64,000 nucleotides of DNA from Volutella citrinella (Eukaryota > Ascomycota > Sordariomycetes > Hypocreales > Nectriaceae). Below, piece by piece: positions 12,530-26,067 of the stretch. The position numbers were made by a program, and so were the translations under genes. The stretch is taken from the NCBI GenBank assembly GCA_034401135.1, contig JAWZSP010000002.1:4712001-4776000 (forward strand), written 5' to 3'. The notes under the pieces are model-generated. The model saw nothing but the letters and a program-made list of their open reading frames with translations. It was not told the origin of the DNA and ran no database searches. How positions within the stretch are numbered: the first letter of the stretch is position 1; the number at the start of each line of letters is the position of its first letter.

Positions 12530-12885
12530 TCATTTTTGATTTTTGCGACTTTTCTTTGCCCCACTTAATAATCTCGGCTCAAGCAAAATAATTAATCCGA
12601 GATCAAGTGTGAAGCTGAACTAATATAACCACAGCTGGAATGAGTAAACCAGTAAGGATAGACAATATGAACAATCCTTTGCGATGTTTCTTTTTTTTTT
12701 TTTTAATTCACTGCTCAGACCTCCCAACGTACTCCTGACTTCACAATCACCATGAGCGATGCAATTAAATCGGCACTTTGTAACAATGGTTTGGTCATCA
12801 ATCTTTATTCCTCGCTATGTACTGAGAATGAATATGTGCACAAATCAACACCCCGCTACCCTAAGCTTGCATCCCTATTTTCGCC

Positions 12886-13743
<858 letters not shown>

Positions 13744-13761
13744 TCAGCATCGCGGAGAAGA

Positions 13762-13767
13762 TTAGCC
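13762..13767 (-). promoter_or_regulatory. GGCTAA motif (XlnR/Xyr1-type site)
   Basis: GGCTAA on the coding strand of the xylanase, about 110 bp before its ATG and upstream of the TATA box. This is the core element bound by the XlnR/Xyr1 xylanase activator family. The assignment rests on motif plus position only. Confidence 0.5.
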
Positions 13768-14252
13768 GTTACGGTTCGGGATAAACAGGGGTCGTCGCGC
13801 GTGTGTCAGGTTGCACCAGGGGTGCGAATGGGGCCTCAGACTCCGAGCCCAAAATTCCACGACTCAAAATGGCCGCATAGGGCCAGTTTCAGGGGCATAA
13901 GAGCTTGATATAGAGTGCACGCACCACCTGATTGGCCACACTCGGCAACTGTGTTTCCAAACAGTAGTATTATAATATCCGAGGGGCCGAAGAGAGTGGA
14001 TTCTAATGCGGAGTGGGCTCGATAGTTCGGACCGTTCGGTGCACTGCCCAATTCGTCGTGGTGCTCAGTCCACGGGGTTACCGACTGCCATTGAGGCATC
14101 CAGTGTTCTGGTTGTGCAGCAGACGGGAAACGGCACGATGAACTGGAAATCAGGAAACAAATGGTCCCACATGGATGTTTGTGAAACTTGCTCGATATTC
14201 AGGCGGCCTTTGCCCTCATCGGCTGATTGATACGCAGCCCCTAATTCTAATT

Positions 14253-17200
14253 CTATGGCGCCGACCATCGCTGATGGAGCAGCTGCGCACACGCCGTCTG
14301 CCGTTCCCGTAATGCCAACAAGAACGGAGTATCCCCGTTTCCATCAACCAATTCAAATTGGATCCCATCACATGCCAATAACTGCTCAACAATCGCAAGG
14401 TGGCCCCCCGCCGCTGCCCAGTGCAGCGCCGACCGGCCATTGACATCTACGCAATTGACATTGACGTCTTTCCTTGACAGTAGAAATCCCACGGCATCTC
14501 TGTGGCCTCTTTTGCTCGCACGTAGCAGCGGCGTTCGCCCATGCTCGTCCTTGGAGTCGTAATCCATGTCCTTCATCCCCAGCAGGAGCCGGGTGATTGC
14601 GATGCGGTTCTCTCGGCCTCCACATGTCAACGGTGTTTGTCCGTCGTTGTCTTCCAAGTCTACATCCACGTCCTCTCTCTCGAGCAATAGTCGGATAATC
14701 CGCACGCGCCCGTCGAGGATTGCGCACAGAAGTGGTGTGCGGCCATTGTTATTCCTGATATTGACCTTGACCTTTTTGTTTGCCAGCAATACTTTGACGA
14801 CGGCCTCTCGATCCCTCCTAGCTGCGTGAAATAGGGGCGTCTGGCCCTCTTGATCCGCCGCATTGGGGTCAACGTCCTTCCTGGAGAGCAATAGCTTTGC
14901 GGCGTCCTCCCGCCCCACGGAGCATGCATGCGACAGTGGCGTTCGGCCGGACGCGTCCCTTGAGTCTGGGTCGACATCGTCTCGTCCAAGAAACACCTGC
15001 AGTGCCGCGACGTTGGGCGATGTAGCGGCGTACGTCATCGGCGTCCGGCCGTACTTGTCCTCCGAGTCAGCCAGCACATCTGGCCTCGCAAGTAACATTT
15101 TCATAATCGCCTCATTTCCAGTCTTGGCAGCGTGGGACAGAGGCGATCGACCGTTCTTATCCCTTGAATCCGCTCGCACGTCTTTCTGTTCAAGTAGCAT
15201 TTTGAAAATAGCCTCGGATCCGGTCGAGGCGGCCACTGACAGTGGTGTGCGGCCGACGCGATTTTTCGAATCGACGAGCACACTCTCCCTGGCGAGTAAA
15301 AGCCTGACAATGGCCTCGGATTTCTTGGATATCGCAAGTGCCAGTGGTGTCCGTCCCTCTCTATCCCACGAGTCGATCACTACCTCGTCCCTTGCTAGAA
15401 GCAACCTCACCCTTGCCTCTGGAGCGTCGTGAATAGCGTGTGCTAATGGTGTGAGACCCTTTATATCCTTGGCATGCGCTATCGCATGACTTCTCTCAAG
15501 CAGAAGTTTGAAGACGGCATCGGCGTCGGGGCTTCCCGAGGCAGCATAGGACACTGGTGTCCTAATCATTGCGTCTGCTATGTTGACCTCCATTTTCTTC
15601 ATGCTCAGCAGAACGTCTGCACATTTCCAGTTCCGGCGCTTCAATGCTGTGATCAATGGCGTTTCCAGATCTTTGTTTCTCACTTGGACACTTGCGCCGA
15701 CGAGCAGCAGCAGTTTGACAGCTGATAGAAAGCCTAGCCACGCGGCCCATGAGAGCATTGTAGACTGGCGGGGATAGCTGGCGGCCCGTGTGTCTATTCC
15801 TAGATTTGCCTGTCGCAAGACTGGAAGAATCTCTTTGCAGTCAGCAAAGTAGGGTTCCGCATCAACGTCCAAGACGACGTCTTTCCCATAACGAACAGTA
15901 CCGAACAAGAGCTTTTTGATCCGGTCCGTCTTTTGCGGAAAGAAGGCGTCAATAGCATTTGGATCTTCGTGACGCAACGCCGCAAGCAATGGGTGTTTGA
16001 ACCGTTCAGCCGGTTCCAAAGCCAGGGGCTTCTCAGCAATGGCCATTCGAAGGATGCGGTTCAGATTTTGGTCAGCAGCTACATAAGCTAGGGATGCGGA
16101 TTGTGTGTAGAAGGAGCGATCCCTTTTGTCGAATAGTTCGGATAGCGTGATCCATTCCTGCAGATCAAACGACTTAATGAATGCATCTTGAGAAGTAAAC
16201 AGGGTGGCCGAATCCGCGTGGTGCAGAACATACGTAACTGCGTAGTCGATGAATGGAAACCGTTGCAAAGCCCTCCGACTTAGTGACGAGTTCTCATAAA
16301 ACACACCGCGTATCTCCACCTGATGGTTTTCGGAAGACAGAGGCGATAGATCCACACTGGTGTAATCATGACAGAAGCACTTCAGTCGTTCGTGACTGAG
16401 ACCCTCAAAGTTGTCAGCAAGCTCGGGCCATAATTCGAAAACACCCCCATCTTGGATCAAGTAGTCTCTGACCGATTCGTGGATGAACTGAACGACTTCG
16501 GTCAAAGGAGCACTGGTCACTTCTGCCAAACCCTTCGAGGCCGTGGGGACGTATCTCTTCATGTCGTCGAATGTGACAAAGTCGCGGTCCCACGGGTCTG
16601 GCGTCTTCGGGTTGTCTGAAAGGCCCGACTGCAGCGCGAAATAGAACTCCTCACATCTGAGAGGCCTCTTGGAGAAGAGCAGCCATTGAATACAGAGCAG
16701 AAACTCGTCCATATTCTCCTTGTCCCGTTGAAGGATGTCTCGGAACAAGTCACTCAGCTTCGGCGGTAGCTCTTTAAGCCGCTTCTTGACTGCCCATATC
16801 CTACCGGAGCCGAATTCCTTGTTGAGAATGTCGATGACCAAAACAGCCCAAAGAAATACACCCGCTGCCTTTTCCAGGACCAAACGCGCAACCTCCTCTC
16901 CTGCCTTGGTCTGACTCGGCTGGAGTTTCGCTTGGACATACTTTTCGAGATCGTTCGTGTGACCTTTTTCGTTCTCGAGAGTAATCTGGATGCTGTTTCG
17001 CATGTATATTTGCGGGTAATGTCGACTAGAGAAGTAAACATAGAAGTTTACCTCAAAAGCCCCATCACCCTGTCCAAACTCCTTGAAATGTTCCACCAAG
17101 TCTCGGGCCTCGTCGTCATCGCACTCATCGAGCGCATCGATGAAACAGGTCAGGCGTTGAGGAGCCACCGCCCTCACCTGCTTTTCAAACAAGTCTTTGA

Positions 17201-18735
17201 GCTTCTGCAAGTCCCATACTCTGGTCGCTTGGGTCGCATCCGAGCGAGCCGCGTATCGCTCATCGTCCAATAGCCCAGCCAGAGCCGGGAAGGCTTGGAA
17301 GACCTGTTTCACGAGAGAGCGATACATTCCGGCCGACGACTTTTCTAGTGCAGCTCCTCTCGAGTTGAAAAAGAATCGAATGACGGTTCCGAATGTCGCG
17401 GAATCCTCGCTTGCCTTGCCAAGAGCGAACTTTGTCACCGTGGATTTCCCCGCTCCCGGTTTCCCTCTGACCCAAAAGAATCTTTTGGTTCGAGCAGAAC
17501 CTGAGACATTGGTCCATTTGACATAAGAGCGATTCGATAGCAGCCATTCGCATGTCTTCCCATGGGCGCCTTTGACGGTTTCCTCACGGGAAACCATTTC
17601 ACCAAAGTCTAGTGATTTCAGGCGCCTGAGTCGCTCTCGGAGAGATTCTGGGAGTGTCAGTATTTACGTAGCTCTGCTAGTATGTTTAACGTACCAGACG
17701 CGAAATCCATGCCCGGTTGAAGACTGGATTGAGATTGACTCGCTTGGCTGGGAGGCAAAACAGTAGAAACTGCTTGGCATACGCGGCAGCAACCCCAGCC
17801 GCGTACTCCTGCCACTCCTTGCTCTTATGTGAGTCGCAATAATCAGATATTCCTCGGATGACAAGAGTGGGAAAGTTGTCCATTAAGCCCGCGGCCTCTG
17901 TTTCAAAACACAGGACGCCGAGCGTCTGAGAGAGCCGAGCTCTCGTCACTCCGTCTTTGATGACTTGGTCTCCGGATCCAATCTTGCCGTAGAATATCCT
18001 GGGGTGGTGAGTATCGCGATCAGTTCTCGGGCGAATCTTATCTCGATCACAGGAGCCACAGCTGCTGCCTTGAACATGGTGATAATCGCTCGTAAACAGC
18101 AAGTCTTCGCAGACAGGACGCCTGTATCTGTACATGGCAGGATGGCGTAGAACCATGTCTGAAGTAGCGTCAGACAGCGGATTCAGACCCATTTCATGGT
18201 TCGCTCGGAGGCACGACGTGGCGGTAAGCAAAGCCTGTGGCGGCCTGCACGGGAGGCTTGTTCGATGAAGGTCGCCGTTGATCAGTTTCCCAAAGTCGTA
18301 CTGAATCACTTCATGGCCGATAACAACATCCCCGAGCCGAACGTCGTCAGTCTCCGGGACTCCACCAGCAATCCCGACCAGGAGCTGTTTGGTAATGGCT
18401 GGGTAGCTTCTGCGCATGTTGCTTGCCACTGTTGCGGCGTTATTCGTGCCATAGTGACCGGATGGAAGACAGGCCATGACTACATTTTGGTTGCCTATGT
18501 TTCCAAGAATGTAGGAATTGCTATCATTGGAAGCCATCGGCAAGGGATCATGGATCGAGTCCATCATTGCCTGCGCGGCAGCCATCTCGAGTGGAAGCGC
18601 GGAAATCCATCCAACCGTGTAGTCGCCATGTGAACGGAGTTCAGTAGTATTGGAGGAACTGTGAAGCCTTTTTGATGGTCTAGTAATTTGTGAGTCGTCG
18701 CTCCTTGTCCTTTTGGAGCTGCTCGATGTGGCCAT
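14253..18735 (-). CDS. NOD-like receptor: PNP-UDP domain, NACHT NTPase, ankyrin repeats
   Basis: Part 1 (17695-18735, 347 aa) starts MATSSSSKRTRSDD and is a nucleoside-phosphorylase-like (PNP_UDP) domain: 'YTVGWISALPLEMAAAQAMM', 'GIAGGVPETDDVRLGDVVIG', 'ETEAAGLMDNFP', 'VIRGISDYCD'. Part 2 (14253 to about 17647) begins 'SLRERLRRLKSLDFGEM' and carries a NACHT NTPase with Walker A GKPGAGKST and 'LTCFIDALDECDDDEARD' (Walker B). About 14 ankyrin repeats run to the C-terminus ('GRTPLSHA', 'GQTPLFHA'). This is the layout of fungal STAND receptors linked to heterokaryon incompatibility and non-self sensing. The junction is troublesome: the best donor (GTACGT at 17694) and best acceptor (CAG at 17650-17648) form a 47-nt intron that breaks the frame. 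A weak donor GTCTGG a few bases earlier would keep it. If neither is used, these are two adjacent genes (second ATG at 17597) or a damaged receptor. Confidence 0.8.
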
Positions 18736-19127
18736 GGTTGCCACGTCAGAAGCCGATCGATACAGACGGCAGTACGTTGGACGGTAGATACGTGTCACAT
18801 TTTGTGAGACCGGGGCATTTTGCTAACCATTGTGAGGTGTTGGTTTGATAAAGCAGTCAGATCGCACATTCAATCCACCGGTTGAGCCCGAGGTGGGGTA
18901 GTGACTGAGTGTGGTGATGCGGCTGAAATCAGGCTGTGGTCACGAGTCAGCAAATCAGCCTTGCTACCCCTGTCCAAGCAGCTTCATCTTAGTGGCCGTG
19001 TGGCCAATGAGGAGAATGGTCCTTCTCACTACTCCGTGCTCGTCGCTAAATCGATACAGCTCAGAAATCGTTACTTTAAGGTATTGTTCAGATTATCAAC
19101 TAAAATTGACAAAGATATACTGGAAAT

Positions 19128-22100
19128 CTAAGACAAAAGGCCCGGAGCCAATCCGCAAGCACGCTGATGGTACTGTAGAAGTTGGACAATGTGTGAGTGC
19201 CCCTCCTCCCTTGCTAGCTCAACTGCCTTACAGAAACCAGTTGAGGGGTCAGGCAAGGCGCCCTCGTTCAGCAGCAGCTTCAAGATATCTTCCCTGCCGT
19301 GCTCGGCTGCGCCCTCAACAGCCGTTCTGCCCTCTTCCACAGACGGGGCTCCATTAGGGTCCGCTTCGTGGGCTAGAAGCAATCGGACAAGGCGTTCATT
19401 TCCGTTTATCGCAGCACCCTGAAGCGCGGTGACCCCCCCTCGTCTCGCAGGCGGGGCGTTGACGTCTGCGCCTTTGTTCAGCAACAAATGCACAACTTCG
19501 AAGTTGACAAAATTATCTGAGCATGCAGCTTGGAGAGCAGTGCGGCCATAGTTGTCGCTGGCTGGGCAATTGATGGCTGCCTTGTGCTCCAAAAGCATCT
19601 CCACCATCTGAAGCGCGTCGTCCATCGTCTCCCAGTCCGAGCTAGCGTAAGACCCAGCCTGGAGAGCAGTTAATCCTCCATCAATGTCAGCCGGGGCATT
19701 GACATCGGCGTTGTACTGCAGCAAGACTGGGATGGCGTCCAGCGAGCACACTGCAGCTGCATACTGCAGCGGATTCAACTTCCGGCTTCGGCCGTCTCCG
19801 CAGTCTACTGCCACAACATCTCCTGTTCTCGCGCCCAAGTCTAGCACCAATTGCAGACACTCAAGCTGCAGCGGACAGACCAGGTGATGCAACAATTGGC
19901 TGTTGGAACCGTCTGCGCGATTCACCGGCGCCCCGTGAGCCAGCAATGTTGTCATAACTGCTAACAGTTTTTTTGGGTTAACGGTATGCTCAGATGTGCT
20001 TGCTATAGCCTCCATGACTGTCACACCATCCTCGGTGGCTGGTGGGGCGTGAACATCGGCTCCATGATCAAGAAGGAATTCAACAATTTCCGCATAGCCG
20101 ACCCCGGCGGCTGCTTGAAGGGCGGTGCAGCCAGCGTCCCAGTGTGCGCCAACATTAACTTCGGCTCCATTCATGAGGAGATAATTCAAGGCAGGCAAGT
20201 TCCCGGACTTTGCCACAGTCTGAAACGCGGTTAAGTGCTTGCTACCGTAGCGATTGATGGGAAATCCCTGCTTCAACAGAAGATGGAGTTGATGAAGATG
20301 GAGTCTACCAGACCTGGAAAGTTCAGTGTCGTACGTGAAATATCCTTCTAGAATGGCTGCATCAAAATCTGACATGTCATGGCCTGCTTGAGCCAAAGCG
20401 AGCACCATACGAAATGACCAGCGGTTTTCAGCGGCGTTGCTAGCATGCTGGGGTGCCAGTCTCGCGCCAGCCTTGGCCAAAAGGAAAACAATATCGTCGT
20501 GTCCGTTGTCAACAGCCTCATAAAGTAGCGTCGGCATGTCGGGGTGGCCTAGTATCTCAGCGTGAGCATATTCGCTAAACTTGAGGTAAATTGACTTACA
20601 AACACCTCGCCGCAATAGTGTTGTCACAGCAATGACTCTCTTCCCCTTAACAGCACTCTGAAGAGCCAGTTCCAAGGCTCCAGATCGCCCAAGAACATCA
20701 TTGTCGACAATAAATCTTGCGAGAAATCTGTCTCCTTTGTCTGCTGCCTCAACCAGTCGCCAAATAGCGGAATCATCAGGCCCGAAGTGCTTAAGCAGTA
20801 ATTCATACATTTCAGGACGCCGAGCTTTTGTCAGGTCGAGTATCCCTTCTTTGGCGGCCCAACCAGGGCTGATCTCACACCCGCTGCTGAGTAGCATCGA
20901 AAGAATGGCTGTGTCGTCACTCTTTATTGCGACACGCAACAACGCCGAAACTGTCCTTGGCTCCGATGAGACCCATGCTGTATTGGCAAGAACGCCTTTC
21001 TCAATAAGTAAGGCAACCATTGTTTGCGATTTCCTCTGAACTGCCAGACTTAGATGATTCAAGGTCGGAGTTTTGTCGTTTTCGGATCGCCCTCTGAAAA
21101 GTGACCTTGCTGTCTCGATTTCGTCAAGACTTATGGCTGCGGAGAAAAGGGCTTCAAGCAGAGTAGATGAAAACTCGGTTGCCGCATGGATTTCAAGCAG
21201 TGCTTCATACACCATTGGATCGACCCGATGCCTCGCAAAGCTTTCAGGAAATAGAACCTGACTTGAACACTGAATTAACTTGTCTGTGAGCACTTTTGTT
21301 GATTGTGATCCCTGGCTCAGAAATGGTAGTAGTTGCGAGAAGAGACTATGTTGTCGGACCCATTTGAGGAATGCCACAAAACCTGCCTTTTGTATCAAGT
21401 TATTGGATGCCAGATAAGCCAAAACGCAGAAGACAAATATTGGTGATTCTGTTTTCTCGTCAAATAGCCAAGAGCTAACTGATGATTGCGAGCTGGAACT
21501 GAGTGTGATTTCTAGGTGCTTGATTGTGTGTTCAAACCGTGCGAAATGCGGGTTGGCGTTAATTAAAAGGCTACGTAGCCAACCGTTCTGGCCATACATT
21601 ACAGGCTCTTGAGATGCAATGAAGTTTGGGCGGGCCGATGCATCTCCCTCTGGGCCAGAGATGCCGCCTTGAGTAACAATGAATCTAGATATTTCTAAGA
21701 TTGTCAATATCTGAGTGAGAAAATGAGATAGATAGAAGCCCGTACCTGGGTGTTGCCAAAACAGCCTATAAGTTGGAGTGAAGCAGCCATACCTGGCATT
21801 CCAAGCCCATGGATATGCAAAGTCCAAGGGTAGGCCTGAGAGGGGGACCGAAATGTATTCGTGGCACGGTATTGTTTGAAAGCTTGATGGACTGCTAATC
21901 CTGGTCATTGAGCCTTGATGGAAGGTATTCAGTAGGTCGGGACCAAATAGTGCCGCAGCATCCTGTGCCGAAGAGTCCTCCAGTTGCATGACTTCGGACA
22001 ATTCAAAAAAAGGCATCGTGCATAATTCATGGCTTTGTACCACTTCGTCGAGTATTTCATCAGGAATTAGCGGCATGCTCTCCATTTCACGCGAATCCAT

Positions 22101-22642
22101 GTCGTCGGCCTGGACCTGGACAACTTGGGCATTGGAGGCCACATCTACCGCTGCTGACACGTTCACAGACAGCGGTGAACGGATCTCAATCCGATGCTCG
22201 GCGACAGTATCGATCCCTAGATCTGTATCTTGTTAAATAATTCACAATGGCGCGATGAGGAGAGCTGACCGATGTTTTCGATGCCCACGTCTGATGCATT
22301 CTTCATATTTCGGCGAACCTCCCTGTGAACACGGCCTGCGCTTTGCAGTTTGTTGTTCAAATACACTTCTGATGCTTGCCCTTGGGCTTTCCGTTGATGC
22401 AATATGCGACCGATGGCTTTCCATTCTACAGCTCGGATGTTCTTCTGCCGCGGAAATCGCAACCGCAACTGTCGAATCCTTGACTCAAGTCAGCCGGGAA
22501 CGCGTGACTCGGCGGTGCAGACTTACGTAACGGTGGTGTTATACTCGGTGCGAATTGCATCGACAGTCTCTTGTGCTGTTTTTTCTTCTTGGAGATACAG
22601 CTTCTCAGCATATTGCTCACAGTGGCTCCAATTTGAGGACAT
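19128..22642 (-). CDS. Clr5-domain ankyrin-repeat protein
   Basis: Three exons (22527-22642, 22270-22478, 19128-22216) give 1137 aa in phase. The N-terminus (MSSNWSHCEQYAEKLYLQEE) followed by 'TIRQLRLRFPRQKNIR' is a Clr5 domain, a small helical module common at the front of ascomycete ankyrin and TPR proteins. A long poorly conserved middle follows. From roughly residue 480 ankyrin-type helices appear, becoming canonical near the C-terminus ('GRTALQAACSDN', 'GVTALQGAAINGNERLVRLL', 'GRTAVEGAAEHGRED'). Intron 1 uses an AAG acceptor and intron 2 a GTCAGC donor. A possible further in-frame 51-nt intron (21695-21745) would shorten the protein to 1120 aa. The gene looks more AT-rich than its neighbours and lies 392 bp upstream of the NLR in the same orientation. 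Function unknown; a role in recognition or signalling is inferred from the architecture. Confidence 0.82.
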
Positions 22643-23514
22643 GGTGGGTGCGCTGCATGCTGAGACAGGTGACGGTTGAAGAAGAGGATGTGCAACAGAA
22701 AATGTGTCGATGAATTACCGATACCAGGAAATTGTTTGTGAGAGGGCCTGGGCTTAAATCTCGCGGTGGCATAAGCACAGACAGCACAGACAGCACAGGC
22801 TGGACGCGACGCAGATTGTGAGCGACGCTGCCCAGATGACCAAAACTACCAGCAGCTGCTGGGAATCATGCATGGCAGCCCAATGAGCATGGATTACGTG
22901 GCAGATAAGTGGGGTCAATGAGGCGGATGGCAAAGCACACATTTTTGCGTCGTTTGATTGGGTGTAAAATGGCGAGGCTGCATGTCGTTTTGGTCGCGTA
23001 CTTTTGGTTGCGTCGTTTTGGTCAGCCAGAAACACATGGCGTTCTGGTCTTGGGCGCGACTGGTGGCCGTCAGGCACCCATGGCATGCTGATCCTCAGCA
23101 ATTTTTGCACATTGAACTGATTGGTCCTTGGTAGCGGGGAGATTGCCCAGTCCTTGTCAGAAACCAACTATCAACGGCCATCAGCTCGCGCATGCTACAG
23201 GCTATGCACAAGGATGGCATCAACCGGCCATCTATGTCATGACTACCACTGGTAGGGTTGAATCGGTGGTTAACGGTAGATGTACCATGCAAAAGGGATA
23301 ATGGAAAATAAATGTGCAGTCAGATCGAGGTGATTCGGGCACATGGTCAGCGCGGCGTCGAGCATTTGCCAATCCCCATTGGGCTCCCGTCAAGGCAGCG
23401 CTGTTGAGAACTTATTTTAAATTCCCACTGCTGACTTCAGGGTATTGCGCTAGAAACGAGTGGTGTTCTTGGGGCTACGGTCCTTCGCCAGGCCTTCGTT
23501 CACCAATTGTCACA
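22643..23514. other. Promoter-side intergenic region of the Clr5-ankyrin gene
   Basis: About 870 bp with no supportable gene. A short direct repeat of the 9-mer GCACAGACA (about 2.7 copies) sits at roughly 22774-22798, some 130 bp upstream of the ATG at 22642. Confidence 0.4.
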
Positions 23515-24128
23515 TCAAACGAAGTCAGTCCGCCTAGCAAGACCTCCACTCGGCTCTGCGAGTGCTCGATAGGCCGGTGAGGTGGCGATTGGGGCCATGT
23601 TACGGAGCTCAAGCTTGGTGAAGCTTGCCGTGCTCTTTGACAGCTGTAACAAGCGATGTTTAAGGAGAATCCCGAAAGGCTCCTTTTCGTGGTCCAGGTG
23701 ATGCTCTGAAAAGCCCAATCCTGACAGCGTCTGTGGCTACTCATGGATGTCCCACTCATCGAGGGTGAAATGAAACCGTTCAAAGCTGGCCGAACGGATG
23801 CAGATATGCCAGCGCCTCTCGCGTTGCATCGCTCAACTTCACCTCAGGTTCATGCTCACCCTCGCCGTAGTCATCCCACCCCTCGATCGGTTTCGGGTGT
23901 ACGGTGAATACTGAATGTTGAGGACAAACCCTTCTCTGGGGTCGTTGGAGAGAGCCAGGACGGCAGCACCCAAGTAGTGCCCTCATCGAGTATCACGTCG
24001 CGGAAGACGTCTTCCTGCAGCAGGTCTATGAAAAGCCGGCAGGTTTGGCACAAGTTATGGCGTCCAATGTCGTCCATGGACGAGTCAACCGCACGCCATA
24101 GCTCTAGCGGGAGTCGATGATTTGACAT
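23515..24128 (-). pseudogene. Decayed F-box-like gene
   Basis: The piece starting at 24128 opens with MSNHRLPLELWRAVDSSM and 'CQTCRLFIDLLQEDVFRDV', which looks like an F-box helix pair (LPxEL...). The continuation of the same protein then hops frames: 'LGAAVLALSNDPREGFVLNI' in one frame, 'PKPIEGWDDYGEGEHEPEVK' with 'DATREALAYLHPFGQ' in another, 'ERFHFTLDEWDIHE' then a stop in the next, and 'FSEHHLDHEKEPFG' plus 'LQLSKSTASFTKLELRNMAP' further on. At least three frame changes and a stop separate pieces that read as one protein, and no GT..AG pairs rescue them. I therefore call it a pseudogene rather than a gene with introns. Sequencing error is a less likely alternative. Confidence 0.55.
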
Positions 24129-26067
24129 AGCGCAGCTGTGTAGTTATTTGTACAACTGTGGTGGCGATGTGTCAATGAGAAGAACGTGAATGCCTTATCC
24201 ACAGCTGAAAAGCACTCGAAATTGTGGCTAAACCCATTGGGCCCTCAATTTGATCAACTCTCAGAGCTCTCACGAGTCGCTGTTTTCGGACCCATGCTGC
24301 GGAGCGGAAGCACAGGCTAACAATAGTTCCGCCATTGCAGCCAAGAACCAAGAGCTGCCCTCCAAGTCTGGGGTGGCAAGATTATTTTCTCAAAAGGCTG
24401 GGGAGATTCGCTATCAGGTGTGCTTCATGAATTTCGCTCTCTTGAAGTTGGCAACTCTGAGGAACGGTTGACCTCAGGGGTAATGGACCCAGCCGAGGTG
24501 ACCAGTAAACCCACGCCGCTTGTTTCATCAGCCATCTGACGCGCAGAACGCCAAGCAGATGCCATGTAGCGCTTCTCATCGATCGGAAGAGGCACTGCCA
24601 TTCGGCTTGGCAAAGCTCCCAGGAAATTGGGCCGACCATGTCTGCATTCCCCTGGACCCCAGCGGTAATTTTACAGCGATGCCAGAAATATCAAACGCCG
24701 ACAGACAGAAGCTTGCAAGGCGTGACCGAAGCTCCCATCCGCGGGTGGCTCATGGCGGATTATCAGCATTGTCTCGTCCTATAGAGACTCAACGTGGTCA
24801 AATCCGTGCATCTGATTGGATGAATAGGCGCACAGCAACTGCGGCAGTGCACAGAAATTGCGCCTCGCTGATGCCCCAGTTTTGCAGCCCTGCGATGGTC
24901 TAGGCTCTAGCTGGGGCACTGCGGTTTGCGGTGCGGGTCCATTCTCGTGTTGTGTTTCCCTCCATTACCGTCGATCGGTCGTCGTCGTCTGGTGGTGGGC
25001 TTGGAGATGTCCAATCGCAACCTCCCCGCGTTTGCTCCGTCGCTTGTTGTGCGCTTAACGCCGTGATCCTTTGCGGCCATGTTTCATCTCCCCCGCCCCC
25101 ACCCGTGATGTCGTCTCCACCTCAATGGGTTATCCAACAATTGATTGACTGTGGTCACGATGGAATACCCCGCAGGATGCTAAATGAAAGCGTCACTCGG
25201 TCAGCTAATCCGCGGATCGAGGTGGTGGGTGAACCGAATGTCAAGCTGACATGACATGTTGGAGCCAGAGACCTACTACTGTTGTAATAGAACAATGCAT
25301 GACCCTTCTCGAAGGACGGGCCTCGCGCCAAGTCGTCAATGTGGCTGCACTGACGGAAAATCTTTGGAAGATCTCAAGTGACATTCTTTGGCATAGGGAT
25401 TAGGGAGCTCAAAGCTGCAATGTTGACAATGATGCAATCCCCGTCACCGAGCGGCTGCACGTATGAGGCGGAGCTCTGCCTCGCTTAACAAAGTGCCATT
25501 AACAGGATCTAATCTATCTATTCACCAAATCCCAGCATTTGCCATTGCATTGACCCGGGTGGCAGGACTCTCCCCTGCACGACCGTGGTGGATGGTGTGT
25601 TTGTGATCCTTCTGAAAGCTTAGCAGGTGGGACTCACAGACCAAGACAGACCAAGCCCTATTCAACCTAGCACCACCTTTTTTTGGCCAGCCCTGCTCTG
25701 GGGCGGCAACAATCTTGATGTCGACGCCTGTTGGCGGGCACGTGTGTGGGATGCTGCGGGTAGTGCGTATCTATGCGGCCTGCTACAGCGACCCGCCGTG
25801 CCTTGATACTCTAGCGCTGATCGGCACCCGGGTTTCAGCAAGGAAGAAAATCCCAATCGCAAAATCGGAGCCTTCAGCCACATCCTTAGATGGGGAAGGC
25901 TGCGGCTCTGTAGTAGTTACAGAGACAAGAAGGAGATGCTTGAGGCACATCTTTGCTGGCGGCTTCAACATATAAAAGCCCCGTTCATCACTCTTGCGAT
26001 TACAGATTAGACAACTCAACCACCCACCATCAGATCTCTTCCGTCTCTACTCGCCATCGTTGCCATC
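24129..26067. other. Intergenic region without recognisable gene
   Basis: About 1.9 kb between the F-box-like remnant and the first secreted-family gene. Open frames are short and lack coding signs. The last 100 bp form the promoter of the downstream gene, with its TATA box. Confidence 0.4.
25971..25978 (+). promoter_or_regulatory. TATA box of the first 11-exon secreted gene
   Basis: TATAAAAG 97 bp upstream of the ATG, followed by a C/T-rich leader (CTCTTCCGTCTCTACTCGCC), typical of a well-expressed fungal gene. Confidence 0.6.

Noticed and set aside
18736..18798. Longer N-terminus for the PNP-NACHT receptor
   Set aside because: The frame extends upstream but begins at GTG; the nearest ATG there is followed directly by TGA in its own frame. 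The ATG at 18735 is the first usable start.
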